DNA of 64,000 nt from Doryteuthis pealeii (lineage: Eukaryota > Mollusca > Cephalopoda > Myopsida > Loliginidae), in assembly GCA_023376005.1 (NCBI GenBank), contig CM042147.1:119820668-119884667 (forward strand), given 5' to 3'. The notes below the pieces were generated by a model. The model saw only the letters and a program-made list of their open reading frames with translations. It did no database searches and was not told the origin of the DNA. Made by a program: the position numbers and the translations under genes. This document shows, one piece after another, positions 1 through 11,229 of the stretch (position 1 is its first letter; every line of letters starts with the position of its first letter).

Positions 1-130
1 TTAAATAGAAAAACTTGAGTTTATAAACAAAATTGTATTATCCATTAAGAATTTATTTATTTCAAAACTTTATCGGCATTAAATGACCCACTGAGGTTGA
101 TATGCCGTAAAACAAAACAAAACAAACCAA
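1..130 (-). repeat. Dispersed family with GGCATTAAATGACC core
   Basis: The core reads GGCATTAAATGACC followed by GGTTGATATGCCGTAAAAC and an (AAAC)n-like tail. The same core appears, diverged, at 15,310-15,440, 20,705-20,760, 27,718-27,762, 40,285-40,350, 42,340-42,380, 46,555-46,680, 59,108-59,150, 61,620-61,740 and 62,925-62,990. I do not recognise the element class. The short self-complementary core and the A-rich tail suggest the 3' part of a non-autonomous retroelement. Confidence 0.6.
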
Positions 131-139
131 ACCACTCCA

Positions 140-535
140 TGTGAGTTTTTCACACCAGCATTAGATGGTGGTCTCTTACTGGAGCCTGAGTGATGGCAAG
201 TGTCTTCAGATCTCTAGAGCACTTCTGAGTATTCCAACCGATTTTAACAATGGATAGTCTCGATTCTTCCTCTGATTTTTAATTCTTCCAGTCTTTTTTC
301 CAAACTCTTGGAGACCGTTCTAAGGGTACCTACTACAATTGGTATCGCCTTTACCTTCAGGTTTCACAGGGTTTTTTTTTTCAATTCTCTGGCAAGATCC
401 GAGTATCTGTGTATCTTTCTGCTTTCTTTTATTTTCATTCTGTGGTCCGCCGGAACGGCAAAATCCACTAGATAACAAGTTCTTTTTTTTTATCTGGACG
501 GGATAAGGTGATCCTTTTTTTTTAGTCTCTAAGTC
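140..535 (-). pseudogene. LINE reverse-transcriptase C-terminal fragment (R2/NeSL-like tail)
   Basis: The minus strand encodes, with frameshifts, the tail pattern LARELKKLWN..KVIPIVVGALGTV..GLEK..EELEIRGRIETIQ, followed by a block ending AMLVWKT-like in other copies. Better preserved copies lie at 17,630-18,720. The tail type is one I associate with non-LTR retrotransposons of the R2/NeSL group; the clade is uncertain. The copy is 5'-truncated and broken. Its mirror image is at 14,905-15,300 on the plus strand. Confidence 0.55.
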
Positions 536-544
536 CCAGAGAAT

Positions 545-1040
<496 letters not shown>

Positions 1041-1529
1041 TAAACTAACAATTCGCTGTGCTGATTATAGTTAACGGGGAAAAACTGAATCGTGACGGTG
1101 AACTACGATATTGAGAATTCTCTGACATTTAACGTGGACACTTCAACCACTAAATCGATCTGAATTGCCTTGCAAGTCACGTAAATAGCATTTACTTCAT
1201 ACGTTTGTTTACACAGTTTTCTTTTTCTTTTCTTTTTTTTTTTTTTGTTGTTTGTTAAATGATGATGAGAAGTGAATGGCAACAAGAGGTTTTCCCGTTG
1301 TTACATACTTTTTTCTTTATTTCTTTTTTTCCTGAATTTTCTTTCAGGATTCAATCTTTTTTTCCCAAATGTCAATTAATTGAAAGGACAAAAAAAAAAA
1401 AAAAAATAAATAAAATAAAAGAAATAATGATAAAAGAAATAGAATAGAATAAAAAATGAAAAAATAAAGAAATAGCGACATCAACAATAAACACATAATT
1501 CGTCACATAAAAAAAGCTCATCCATAATC

Positions 1530-1535
1530 TACGTT

Positions 1536-1595
<60 letters not shown>
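1530..1595. repeat. (TA)n microsatellite
   Basis: An uninterrupted TA run of about 30 units. The mirrored run is at 13,930-13,978. Confidence 0.97.
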
Positions 1596-1598
<3 letters not shown>

Positions 1599-1694
1599 AA
1601 CCGACATCATGCACCCCACCCCACCCCACTCACACACGAGGAATATTTCGAGAGTAATCATCATCCTCACGTCCCGCTGGTAACACGGATATCC

Positions 1695-1916
1695 ATGATC
1701 TCTCTCTCTCTCTCTCTCTCTCCCTCTCTCTCTCTCTGTGTCTCTGTGTCTCTGTGTCTCTGCCTCTGTCTCTGTCTCTCTCTCTCTGTCTCTGTGTGTG
1801 TCTTCTCTCTCTCCCCTCTCTCTCTCTCTCTGTCTCTGTGTCTCTCTGCGTCTGTGTCTCTCTCTCTGTCTCTCACTCTGTGTCTCTGTGTCTCTCTGTC
1901 TCTCTGTCTCTCTCTT

Positions 1917-1964
<48 letters not shown>

Positions 1965-1978
1965 TTGTCTCTGTGTGT

Positions 1979-2038
<60 letters not shown>

Positions 2039-2090
2039 GTCCCTCTCTGTCTCTGTCTCTGTCTCTCTCTCTTTCTTTGTCTCCCCGATA
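1695..2090. repeat. Long degenerate (CT)n / polypyrimidine tract
   Basis: Nearly 400 bases of C and T with scattered G. It ends at TCTCCCCGATAGGAATGG, which is the LINE C-terminal DRNGW codons read on the minus strand, so the tract appears to have grown from the adjoining Arg-Glu codons. The mirror tract is 13,440-13,825, polypurine on the plus strand. Confidence 0.9.
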
Positions 2091-2107
2091 GGAATGGTTA
2101 GGAAGAC

Positions 2108-2195
2108 CAACTTATATATACTTCAATCAGTTCTGTACGGATACTGGACGCCATGTGGAGGACACACTCACGTCACTCTGATAGCACGGATATCC
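2108..2195 (+). pseudogene. RTE-like LINE C-terminal fragment
   Basis: The plus strand reads YFNQFCTDTGRHVEDTLTSL then a stop. This matches the conserved tail TYINQLCTDTG..EDL of the RTE-like LINE seen more fully at 29,240-29,770 and 43,180-43,550. It is a short relic with a stop codon. The mirror copy is at 13,345-13,432, minus strand. Confidence 0.55.
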
Positions 2196-2232
2196 ATTAC
2201 TCTCTTTCTCCCTCTGTCTGTCTGTCTCCCTC

Positions 2233-2475
2233 CCAGCTCAGTCGATAGAGCGTTCGGCAAGAAACCAGAAGGTTCCTAGTTTGATACCGGCCCTCGCCAA
2301 CTCAGCGTATGAGTAGCGCAGGCATATGTGCGGTAAAGTAGCTGATGTTAGGTGTAGCGCTCCACCTCAGACGCAAAAACAATCTCCTTGATCTAGCGCT
2401 AGTGAAAAGGGGGTAGACTCCCTCGCTGATTGGCTGATACCGACTTTAGGCCACCCAGACAACTTTACTTATATA
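2233..2475 (+). mobile_element. tRNA-derived SINE, family 2
   Basis: The head has a box A-like GCTCAGTCGATAGAGCG and a box B-like AGTTTGATACC with tRNA-like spacing. A conserved body follows, with GTGCGGTAAAGTA and CTAGCGCTAGTGAAAAGG. It ends in a (TA)n-type tail. Internal pol III promoter boxes are the expected transcription signal. Related copies are at 13,063-13,297 (-) and 62,035-62,260 (+). Confidence 0.75.
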
Positions 2476-2492
2476 TAAATATATATATATAT

Positions 2493-2580
<88 letters not shown>

Positions 2581-2668
2581 GTCTGTCTCTCCGATAGGAA
2601 CGGTTGGCGAGAGAGAGAGAGAGAGAGAGAAGAGAGAGAGGAGAGAGAGAGAGAGAGAGGGGGGGATA
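2475..2668. repeat. (GT)n-(CT)n and (GA)n tracts inside a LINE tail
   Basis: A (GT)n run of about 15 units and a (CT)n run are followed by TCTCCGATAGGAACGGTTGG and then (GA)n. The middle bases encode a DRNGWRERV-type LINE tail, so the microsatellites flank and interrupt LINE coding sequence. Confidence 0.85.
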
Positions 2669-2940
2669 TCCGTACTATCAGCGCGACGTGAGGATGTCCT
2701 CCATACGGTATCCAGTATCTGTACAGAGCTGATTGATGTAGGTTTTAACTGTTCGGCTTACATTGGTGTGTCATGTGTAGGTTTCCACTGGGGAATATCC
2801 CTTATGAGTTCGACCTTGCTTCTCCGGAAGTGTCCAGCATCTCTTATTCGTCTTACTCTGATAGTTTGTGTGATAGGAGGCAAGTGGTCATACAGATGCT
2901 TTCTTGTGAGATGCTGTTTCCAATATTTGTTAACTAGCAG
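2585..2940 (-). pseudogene. RTE-like LINE C-terminus, frameshifted
   Basis: Read on the minus strand in pieces: KYWKQHLTRKHLYDHLPP, ITQTIRVRRIRDAGHFRRSK, VELIRDIPQWKP and TYINQLCTDTGYRMEDI. This is the conserved C-terminal region that follows the reverse transcriptase in RTE-like LINEs (SWKQHPTKKQLYGHLPPISQ type). Frameshifts and a (GA)n expansion break it. The direct copy at 33,796-33,965 and the mirror copy at 12,605-12,945 carry the same fragment. Confidence 0.75.
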
Positions 2941-3250
2941 CGGCTACCCGGCGTCGCCTGGGTAGAGGGTGATTTTTTTAAAGTTAGTCCCGCAGATCCA
3001 TTATTACTTAATTGTGAGTTGAATTCTCGTGGGATGCCCCATTTAAATCCCTATGTAAAAAAGAAATAGACCTTGCATTGATCCAGCTACTCTGAAAAGA
3101 AATGTTAATGTCTACTATCTAAAATATTAAATGAAAAAAAAATTCCATGTTGTTATCATTTAAATTTTATTTTTTAATTAAATTCACGAATATAAATTTA
3201 ATCTCTCTTATTTTTGCTCGAAAACCAAGCCCTGGTGATATTTAATGTGT
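2934..3250 (+). mobile_element. Non-autonomous element X1 with CCCGGCGTCGCCTGGG head
   Basis: It begins TAGCAGCGGCTACCCGGCG and ends near GGTGATATTTAATGTGTATATA before a TA run. It interrupts the RTE-like LINE: the LINE C-terminus is to the left, its upstream part to the right. Another full copy at 15,932-16,240 fixes the ends. Further copies are at 12,290-12,608 (-) and 33,978-34,295 (+). I know similar CCCGG-headed short elements in many animals but cannot assign a class. Confidence 0.6.
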
Positions 3251-3394
3251 ATATATATATTTACTTTGTCATTAATTGTTTTAATTTCGAAGTTTCCTCC
3301 GGACATCCACATACTCACAACTGCCCTTTATATATTTATAGATGACAGCACGCAGCCTCCTTGTATAGTTCCCCTATAACTTTTTTCTTTAGTC

Positions 3395-3665
3395 TTTTCG
3401 TTTGAGATCAAGTGGTGCAGATATACAGTAGCACGGATACGTCTACAGCTTCAAAGAGTTCTCGCTTTATTTTATCAGATAAATCAGATTTCCATATTGT
3501 CAATAATCTATCTATAGCAGTCCATGCCTTTCCTATGGGTATATATGATATCGCTTTCTGTAGATGAGATATTACTACCTATGTATGTGAACTGGTCTAC
3601 TAATTTGAGAGGCTTACCATTCAGTATGGGGATGCCAACATTTTGTTTCTACGGGAACTAGTGAC
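3395..3665 (-). pseudogene. RTE-like LINE fragment between reverse transcriptase and C-terminus
   Basis: The minus strand reads IGKAWTAIDRLLTIWKSDL and SDKIKRELFEAVDVSVLLY, with LVDQFTYLG-like residues upstream. This is the standard stretch after the RT domain of the RTE-like LINE (compare 29,250-29,390). It has premature stops. Mirror copy 11,890-12,145 (+); direct copy 34,440-34,705 (-). Confidence 0.7.
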
Positions 3666-3794
3666 TGATGCAGAGAGAACAATAACACGCTTGGATAGGG
3701 TACATTTTCAGCTACAAAACATATTTTTCTACATCGTTATTAACTACACATGTGCTAAACGGAATATAACACCTGTCCAAAAATAAGGAAATAA

Positions 3795-4300
3795 TTTTTT
3801 GTAGGATCCCAAGCCACCTTGGCATACCTGGCAAATGACAGGGCAGATTCAGGAGCAAAGAAAGCTATGAAAGACACATTAACAAAAACAAAAATACCAT
3901 ATACTGATTATAAAACAGTTGTGAAAAATAATCATTAAAATATGGCAAAATCATTGGAATGCATTCATTAATAACAAAACTTTAAAACATTAAATGTACC
4001 ATTGGAGAAGGAGACTTAAAATACAATAAAAATAGAATAGAACGGATTGTGCTGACTCGCCTTCACATAGACCACACCTACATCACCCATCATCATCTAC
4101 ACAGAATCCCCAATATACACTACATGCCAAGAGAGATGTACAGTGAAGCATATACTGCTAGAGTGTGTAGACTTTGATCTAGAGCGAACAAAATACTACC
4201 AAGCAAATAATTTGAAAAAACTTTTCACAAAAATAAGACCATCCAGGATTTTACATTTCCTAAAAGAAGTTGGAGTGTACTAAAAAATATAAACAATTAA
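3795..4300 (+). pseudogene. RNase H-bearing LINE C-terminal fragment
   Basis: The plus strand encodes IPSHLGIPG..DRADS, the typical end of a LINE RNase H domain. After a frameshift comes CTIGEGDLKYNKNRIERIV and LTRLHIDHTYITHHHLHRIP, then residues like HILLECVDFDLERTKYYQ and ILHFLKEVGV in shifted frames. This is the tail of a jockey/CR1-like or I-like LINE (the clade is a guess). Arm 2 carries a variant at 11,230-11,765 (-), and the third copy one at 34,825-35,335 (+). Confidence 0.65.
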
Positions 4301-4432
4301 ACAATAGTTAAAATCTTTCTCCTAGACTGGTATATTTACCAAGACTAAAGATATCCATTACCCTACTATTTACCAAGGTAATAGAGAGAAAAGAAATATT
4401 AATGCCTTACCCAAAGGAAAATTGCGCGAAAG

Positions 4433-4460
<28 letters not shown>

Positions 4461-4466
<6 letters not shown>

Positions 4467-4746
4467 AACCTCTCCGCACGAGCAGGATGCGACACAAGGT
4501 CAATTTCTTAAGTGGAGTTTTAACAGGTTTGAATTCAGAGTTTTCCTTCTCCTAGACTGGTTACCTAGTCATGGTTTAAGAGCCCAGTCTGCCCTGCTAT
4601 TTACCCATATCTGGAGAGAGAATTGGATTCATATTTTTCCCAAGGGTATTAGCGCCATGTGAAATCTAAACAGCTTCGTTCAGGAATTGAACTCGGGCCG
4701 ACGAGTCCATTTCCCACCACTCTAACGATTAGGTCATGCGCCTCCA
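4461..4746 (-). mobile_element. tRNA-derived SINE, family 1
   Basis: Minus strand head: box A-like TGACCTAATCGTTAGAGTGG and box B-like CCGAGTTCAATTC. The body has GCATTTCAC-like and GCGCTAATACCCTTGGG motifs, and the tail GGTTGGTAAATATATA merges into (TA)n. This is the commonest SINE in the window, with about ten copies. The mirror copy is 10,812-11,098 (+) and the third-copy equivalent 35,511-35,796 (-). Confidence 0.82.
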
Positions 4747-4969
4747 TAGAGAAAGTAGAATATAAACTGCTTCGACCACAATTTGAACCCAGTCTCCTAT
4801 TCCATTCCCCTAAGACTACGCTAAGCGCCTTCTTTATAACCTCAAGCAACAATTCTTAATTCAAGTATTTTTATCTAATACTAACAATGGGCAAGCAATA
4901 GTAAGTTTCAAGTTTCAATTAACTATTCCTATTTGATAATAATAATTGTTATATTTACCACGTAACCCA

Positions 4970-5228
4970 CGTGTACGGGTTAGGCCCAAAGCCCTATTAA
5001 TGTGGGACCACCCACGAACCGAAGCTCATGGGAGACGGGTGCAAAAAATGCGTTGAGCCCGTCGGTATTCCTCCTCGAGGCACAGGGCAATAAATCCAGC
5101 CCTACCCCTTTAAATCGAGGAGACAGGTGTTGAGTGGGGGATGGCCCCCTGTGATCAACGATGTTCTTATGCGGTCCAGGGCCGATGCCACCGGACCCTC
5201 CGGTCAGACTAGTGTTAACAATTATCCA
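4970..5228 (-). mobile_element. tRNA-derived SINE, family 3
   Basis: On the minus strand a box A-like GGTGGCATCGGCCCTGGAC is followed by a body with CCCGTCTCCCATGAGCTTCGG and CCCACGTGGGTTACG-like motifs. The best preserved relatives, at 39,340 and 48,000, have clear TGGTCCAGTGG and GTCGATCCC boxes. Mirror copy 10,335-10,600 (+); third-copy equivalent 36,010-36,265 (-). Confidence 0.65.
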
Positions 5229-5254
5229 ATAGATGAATTTGACTAATAAGATGT

Positions 5255-5450
5255 GACCCTAACAGCTACTACTTTTCGGATCAGAGTGACCTCGGAGTAA
5301 AGGTAATAAAGAGGTAAACACCAACATAAGACCCAGAACTCTAGAACTGGAACCTCACCATCGCCTTTGCGAAGGTGGGTCTAGAAATATGTAGCCTTTT
5401 ACTTAAATACACTAACGCACACGTGACCTTTCTGGGAATTAGCCTTTTGA
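5255..5450 (+). repeat. Fragment of the CCCTAACAG/GGGTCAGAGTG dispersed family
   Basis: It shares GTGACCCTAACAGCTACTAC, CAGAGTGACCTCGG and GAACTGGAACCTCACCATC with the fuller copy at 46,680-46,905 and its inverse at 61,433-61,620. The element class is unknown. Copies also sit at 10,190-10,320 and 36,300-36,500. Confidence 0.55.
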
Positions 5451-5484
5451 TTGATAGTGAACCACACAGACACAGACAGACAGA

Positions 5485-5488
5485 CAGA

Positions 5489-5521
<33 letters not shown>

Positions 5522-5613
5522 ATATATATATTATAATATATATATATATGTCTGCGTGTTCTGTGTGAGTTCATTACGCGTCAAAACGATAATTCCCCAG
5601 AGATGATAGTACG

Positions 5614-5656
<43 letters not shown>

Positions 5657-5668
5657 GTACTATCATAT

Positions 5669-5717
<49 letters not shown>

Positions 5718-5735
5718 ATATATATATGCTCCATA
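5485..5735. repeat. (CA)n and (TA)n cluster with a small palindrome
   Basis: (CA)n at 5,490-5,518 is followed by several (TA)n runs. ATGATAGTACGTATATA and its complement ACGTACTATCAT flank a TA run at 5,600-5,665, which can form a cruciform. The pattern recurs at 9,840-9,965 and 36,655-36,780. Confidence 0.85.
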
Positions 5736-5947
5736 AATTTGGTATGAGCTCTCTAATGGTAATTTAAATTAACTCTCACTACTAACATATAAGCAATGAT
5801 CGTTTCCATCCGGAAATTTGATCCTTTGTGACCGTAAAATACATAAACAAACCTATGTACTTAATAGTTTTTAAAAACACCAGCCCCCCGCTACAGCTGT
5901 CAGTAGACGAGGGATTAGATATCAGGCTGCCAAATGGTCAGTCTGGT

Positions 5948-6299
5948 CGACTTATTAATATTTATATATATAATATATTATATAATATAATGTGTTTGTG
6001 TTGTGTGTGTGGTGTGTGTATGCGTGTGTCTGTGTGTGTGTACAGTGGTACCTTGACTTACCTACGCCCAAACTGCGCCGCAACAGCTGTCACTGGATAC
6101 ATATATATATATATATATATCTATATATATATATAATGAGTTATGGTGTACTATATCTATAAGTAAATAGTGCTCAATATCTTGGATTGAGAGCACTTAT
6201 TTTAAGAATCGCCTAGGTGAAAAAACTGTCACTAACCAAGCGCCATTGACTTCATGTCCACGCTACCCTAACTTATACACACACACACACACACAACAC

Positions 6300-6330
<31 letters not shown>

Positions 6331-6365
6331 GTGTGTGTGTGTGTGTGGTATGTGTTATTATATAT
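5948..6365. repeat. (TA)n/(GT)n clusters and a CAGTGGTACCTTGACTTAC repeat end
   Basis: Microsatellites at 5,960-6,040, 6,100-6,135 and 6,275-6,370 surround a 60-base piece starting CAGTGGTACCTTGACTTACC. That start resembles a terminus of hAT-like DNA transposons common in invertebrates; this is recognition only. The piece recurs at 9,460-9,520 (-) and 37,100-37,160 (+). Confidence 0.5.
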
Positions 6366-6775
6366 ATTTATATATAGGGAGGAGATTTTGAGTGGGACGT
6401 GAATGTGTATATCTGTAAATCTGAACATTCGATTGTGTTCTATTTTTCCCCTATAATAATTTGTGGTTTAAACTGTTATGAATGCTGCTGAATAGAAAAT
6501 AATGAGATGAAAAAATTGCCATGTGCGTTGGTGGGCGCCCATGTCTTTCATTTTTTAATTTATTTTTATTTACTGATTATTTTTTTAGCTCATTCGTTGT
6601 AAACAGGAAGTTAAAAACAGATAAATAATGAGGAGTAATCTGAGAACATGAGATTAATATTTGGGGTATTTCATATTCCTTTTTTCTTTCTATATTTTGA
6701 AGGCTGGGTCTAATGCAAAATAATTTTCGATCATGATAAAGCTGAGGCAATCAGATTTTTAGTGCTATTATATGT

Positions 6776-7640
6776 ACTAGCGATAAAAACGCCCCCCCGG
6801 GCGGTGAAAAATGTAATTTTTGAACGATATTGCCTGAGTGTGTATAAGTAAAATCCTCAAATTCATTAAAAGAGTAAAAAAAATAAAACAATTTGAAATG
6901 GAAAATCAGAAATGTCCCTCAAAAATGTTAATTATATTAATTTTATATTTAAATATACTATATTAATTATATCTATTAATATATTATATAATTATATTAT
7001 ATATTATATATATAATTATATTATTATAATATAAATATAATAATTTATAATTATTATATTAATTATTAGTTTAATAATTATTTTTAATATTACATATTAA
7101 TTTTAACACAAAAGCTATTTATTCATTTGTAACTTTTTAGTTAACTTCTTGTTACTTAAACAAAGGTGAGAGTAAAAAACGTTTTCAAATTGATTACAAT
7201 TTCACAAATATTTTCCATCTAAAGTAATGATACAATTAATTTATGTTCATTCTATTTAAATTGTCATTAAATGGAAAGGATTAAAATGTTGAATTATAAG
7301 AACAGGTTTATTTTTTATTGTTTTAATAATGAATATTTTTGAAAAAGATTAAAACTGAAAACTTAAATAAAATAAAAACATTTAATAATCCGAAAATGAC
7401 GAAGAATTAAAGAATAAAGGAAATGGCATTAATTCACCCATTGTTGACGTAAGCAAGTGACGCGGTTTCGGTTAAAGAAAATTGAGATCGAATCTTCCAA
7501 TTATCAAATGATGTGGAACGTAAGCAGTGGACGTAGTTGCGGTACAGATAAATTGAGATGCCGAATCCCATTAATCAAAGAGATGTGACGTAAGCAATGA
7601 CGTAGTTTCGGTTACAGACAAAATTGAGCCGAACTCCATT
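6776..7640 (+). mobile_element. Non-autonomous element X2 (ACTAGC...CCGGGCG head)
   Basis: It starts at TACTAGCGATAAAAACGCC with a CCCGGGCG run and ends in repeated tails GTGACGTAAGCARTGACG...TTTCGGTTACAGACA...ATCTCCATTAT. The interior is very AT-rich. Other copies (7,905-8,770 minus; 37,848-38,735; 16,902-17,520; 63,338-63,930; 39,675-40,070) share both ends, which defines the element. The tail block occurs about three times in tandem here but once in most other copies. Confidence 0.65.
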
Positions 7641-7745
7641 TTTTATGAGTCGAAGTTGTGCTAGGTTCTAAGGCGGCTTAAGCCCTGTTTTAGCTGGGAC
7701 GTAGGATAGACCGACTGCACCAAATGGGGCCCTGTTAATTGTGAG

Positions 7746-7795
7746 GGGAGAACGAGGAATCCTGTGGTTGAACAGTCATGACATTCAACGCTCCA
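7746..7795. other. Spacer (turn-around) of the giant inverted repeat
   Basis: These 50 unpaired bases lie between the arms. The same bases occur in the third copy (38,834-38,889), where they run on into different sequence (TTTTCCTTACATAGG). So the spacer is ordinary element sequence and the fold-back joint lies at its right edge, about 7,791-7,800. There CTCCACTCAC resembles the CTCCCCTCAC that would be found on the opposite strand of arm 1, a short microhomology at the switch. Confidence 0.88.
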
Positions 7796-7904
7796 CTCAC
7801 AATTAACAGGTGGCCCCATTGGTGCAGTCGGTCTATCCTACAGTCGCATGCTAAACAGGGCTTAAGCCGCCTGTAGAACCTAGCACAAACTCGCTACTCT
7901 ATTA

Positions 7905-8770
7905 ATAATGGAGATTCGGTCTCATTTGGTCTGTAACGAAACTACGTCATTGCTTACGTACATCTCTATTGTAATGAGATTCCGATTCATTTTCTGTAAC
8001 CCGCAACTACGTCACTGCTTACGTCACATCTATGATAATGGAAGATTCGATCTCAATTTGTCTGTAACCGAAACCGCGTCACTGCTTACGTCACAATGGG
8101 TGAATTAATGCATTTTCCTTTATTCTTTAATTCATTGTTCATTTTCATTATTAAATGTTTTTAATTTATTTAAGTTTTTCAGTTTTAATCTTTTTTTCAA
8201 AATATTCATTATTAATAACAATAATAATAAAACCTGTTCTGATAATTCAAACTTTTTAATCCTTTCCATTTAATGAACAATTTAAATAGATGAACTAATG
8301 AAATTAATTGTATCATTACTTTAGATGGAAAAATTATTGTGAAATTTGTATCATTTGAAAATCGTTTTTTACTCTCACCTTTGTTAATAGTAACCATGAA
8401 AGTTAACTAAAAGTTCAAATGAATAAATAGCTTTTGTGTAAAATTAATAGTAAATATTAAAATAATTATTAGAACTAATATTAATATAATAATTATAATA
8501 TTATAATATATTATATTATATAATATAATTATATAATATAATTATATAATATAATTATATAAATTATTAATATGATATAATTTAATTATAGTATAATTAT
8601 TATAATTAATATAATTAACATTTTTGAGGGAGACATTTTTGAGTTTCCATTTCAAATGTTTTATTTTTTTTACTCTTTAAATGATTTGATTGATTTATAC
8701 TTATACACACTCCAGGATATCGTTCAAAAATACTTTTTACACCGCCCGGGGGGGCGTTTTTATGCTAGTA
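7905..8770 (-). mobile_element. Element X2, arm 2 copy
   Basis: Mirror image of 6,776-7,640. It begins with ATTAATAATGGAGATTCGG and ends with CGCCCGGGGGGGCGTTTTTA and GCTAGTACATA. It contains the same three-fold tail and AT-rich interior, with private small indels. Confidence 0.65.
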
Positions 8771-9194
8771 CATATAATAGCACTAAAATATCTGATTGCC
8801 TCAGCTTTATCATGATCGAAAATTGATTTTGCATAGCCGCAGCCCTCAAATCTTTATAGAAAGAAAAAAAGGAAATATGAAATTACCCCAATATTAATCC
8901 ATGTTCTTTCAGATTAACTCTCATTATTTAGCTGTTTTAACTTCCTGTTTACACGAATGAGCCTAAAAAAAATAATCAGTAAATAAAAATAAATTAAAAA
9001 AAATGAAGACATGGCGCCCACAAGACATGGCCAATTTTTTTTCATCTCATATTTCTTATTTCAGCAGCATTCATAAAGCTTTAAACCACAATTATTTAGG
9101 GGAAATAGAACAACATCGAATGTTTCAGATTTACAGATCTACACATTCACGTCCCACTCAAATCTCCTGCCTATATATAAATGATATATATACT

Positions 9195-9195
9195 A

Positions 9196-9241
<46 letters not shown>

Positions 9242-9275
9242 TAATATGTGTGTGTGTGTGTGTGTGTGTGTAATA
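9195..9275. repeat. (CA)n-(TA)n-(GT)n palindromic microsatellite
   Basis: A CA run passes through TATATATATTAATAT into a GT run, so the block is self-complementary. Equivalent blocks are at 6,275-6,350 and 37,345-37,435. Confidence 0.9.
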
Positions 9276-9424
9276 AGTTAGGGTAGCGTGACATGAAGTC
9301 ATGGGCGCTTGGTTAGTGACAGTTTTTTCACCCTAGGCGATTCTTAAAATAAGTCTCTCAATCCAAGATATTGAGCACTATTTACTTTATAGATATAGTA
9401 CACCAATAACTACATCATTATATA

Positions 9425-9840
9425 TAATATAAGTATATATATATATATATATATATGTATACCCAGTGAACAGCTTGTTGGGGCGCAGTTTGGGCGTAGG
9501 TAACAAGGTACGACTGTACACACACACTAGACACACGCATACACACACACACACACACCACAAACACATATATATATATATAATATATATATATATATAA
9601 TATTAATAAGTCGAACTCAGACCTGACCATTTGGCAGCCTGATAATCTAATCCCCTCGTCTACTGACAGCTTGTAGGGGGGCTGGTGTTTTTAAACTATT
9701 AAGTAGCATAGGTTTTGTTTATGTATTTTTACGGTCACAAAGAAGATCAAATTTCCGGGGAAACGATCATTGGCTTATATGCTAGTAAGTGAGAGTTAAT
9801 TTTAAATTCCAATTAGAGGCTCATACCAAATTTTGGGAGC

Positions 9841-9877
<37 letters not shown>

Positions 9878-10075
9878 AATATATATATAGATATATATAA
9901 TATGTAGTACGTTATATAATATATTATATTATTATATATATATATATAATATAACGTACTATCATCTCTGGGGAATTATCGTTTTGAACTGCGTAATGAA
10001 CTCACAAGACACGCAGAACAATATATATTTATATATATTATAATATGTGTGTGTGTGTGGGTGTGTGTGTGTGTG
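9425..10075. repeat. Arm 2 (TA)n/(CA)n clusters
   Basis: Mirror of 5,460-6,140. TA runs at 9,430-9,458, 9,565-9,600, 9,840-9,955 and 10,020-10,045; CA run at 9,535-9,560. No gene-like sequence. Confidence 0.88.
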
Positions 10076-10334
10076 TCTGCTTGTCTGTCCTGTCTGTGTC
10101 TGTGTGTTCAACTATCCAATCAAAAGGCTAATTCCCAGAAGGTCTGCGTGTGCGTTGTGTATTTAAGTAAAAGGCTACATATTTCTAGACCCACCTTCGC
10201 AAAAGGCGATGGTGAGGTTCCAGTTCTAGAGTTCTGCGCCTTATGTGGTGTTACCTCTTTATTACCTTTACTCGAGGTTCACTCTGATCCGAAGAAGTAG
10301 TAGCTGTTAGGGTCACATCTTATTAGTCAAATTC

Positions 10335-10600
10335 ATCTATTGGATAATTGTTAACACTAGTCTGACCGGGGGTCCGGTGGCATCGGCCCTGGACCGCATA
10401 AGAACATCGTTGATCAGGGGGCCATCCCCCACCACACCTGTCTCCTCGATTTAAGGGGTAGGGCTGGGTTTTATTGCCCTGTGCTCGAGGAGGAATACCG
10501 ACGGGCTCAACGTATTTTTTGCACCCGTCTCCCATGAGCTTCGGTTCGTGGGTGGTCCCATATTAATAGGGCTTTGGCCTAACCCGTACACGTGGGTTAC
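10335..10600 (+). mobile_element. tRNA-derived SINE, family 3 (arm 2)
   Basis: Plus-strand copy mirrored from 4,970-5,228, with GGTGGCATCGGCCCTGGACC at the head and CCCGTCTCCCATGAGCTTCG in the body. Confidence 0.65.
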
Positions 10601-10811
10601 GTGGTAAATATAACAATTATTATTATCAAATAGGAATAGTTAATTGAAACTTGAAACTTACTTTGCTTACCCATTGTTAGTATTAGATAAAATACTTGAA
10701 TTAAGAATTGTTGCTTGAGGTTAAAAAGAAGGCGCTTAGCGTAGTCTTAGGGAATGGAATAGGAGACTGGGTTCAAATTGGTCGAAGCAGTTTATATTCT
10801 ACTTTCTCTAT

Positions 10812-11098
10812 GGAGGCGCATGACCTAATCGTTAGAGTGGTGGGAAATGGACTCGTCGGCCCGAGTTCAATTCCTGAACGAAGCTGTTTAGATTTCACAT
10901 GGCGCTAATACCCTTGGGAAAAATATGAATCCAATTCTCTCTCCAGATATGGGTAAATAGCAGGGCAGACTGGGCTCTTAAACCATGACTAGGTAACCAG
11001 TCTAGGAGAAGGAAAACTCTGAATTCAAACCTGTTAAACTCCACTTAAGAAATTGACCTTGTGTCGCATCCTGCTCGTGCGGAGAGGTTGGTAAATAT
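10812..11098 (+). mobile_element. tRNA-derived SINE, family 1 (arm 2)
   Basis: Head GGAGGCGCATGACCTAATCG with GTTAGAGTGG, box B-like CGAGTTCAATTC, body GCGCTAATACCCTTGGG, and tail GGTTGGTAAATATAT running into (TA)n. Confidence 0.82.
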
Positions 11099-11229
11099 AT
11101 ATATATATATATTACTTTCGCGCAATTTTCCTTTGGGTAAGGCATTAATATTTCTTTTCTCTCTATTACCTTGGTAAATAGTAGGGTAATGGATATCTTT
11201 AGTCTTGGTAAATATACCAGTCTAGGAGA

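Noticed and set aside
1667..2280. Long open frames on both strands (Arg-Glu rich and Leu-Ser rich)
   Set aside because: They are translations of the (CT)n/(GA)n tract, open in every frame because of the repeat and not because of selection. The same holds for 13,241-14,000, 41,848-42,449, 51,931-52,266 and 62,420-63,307.
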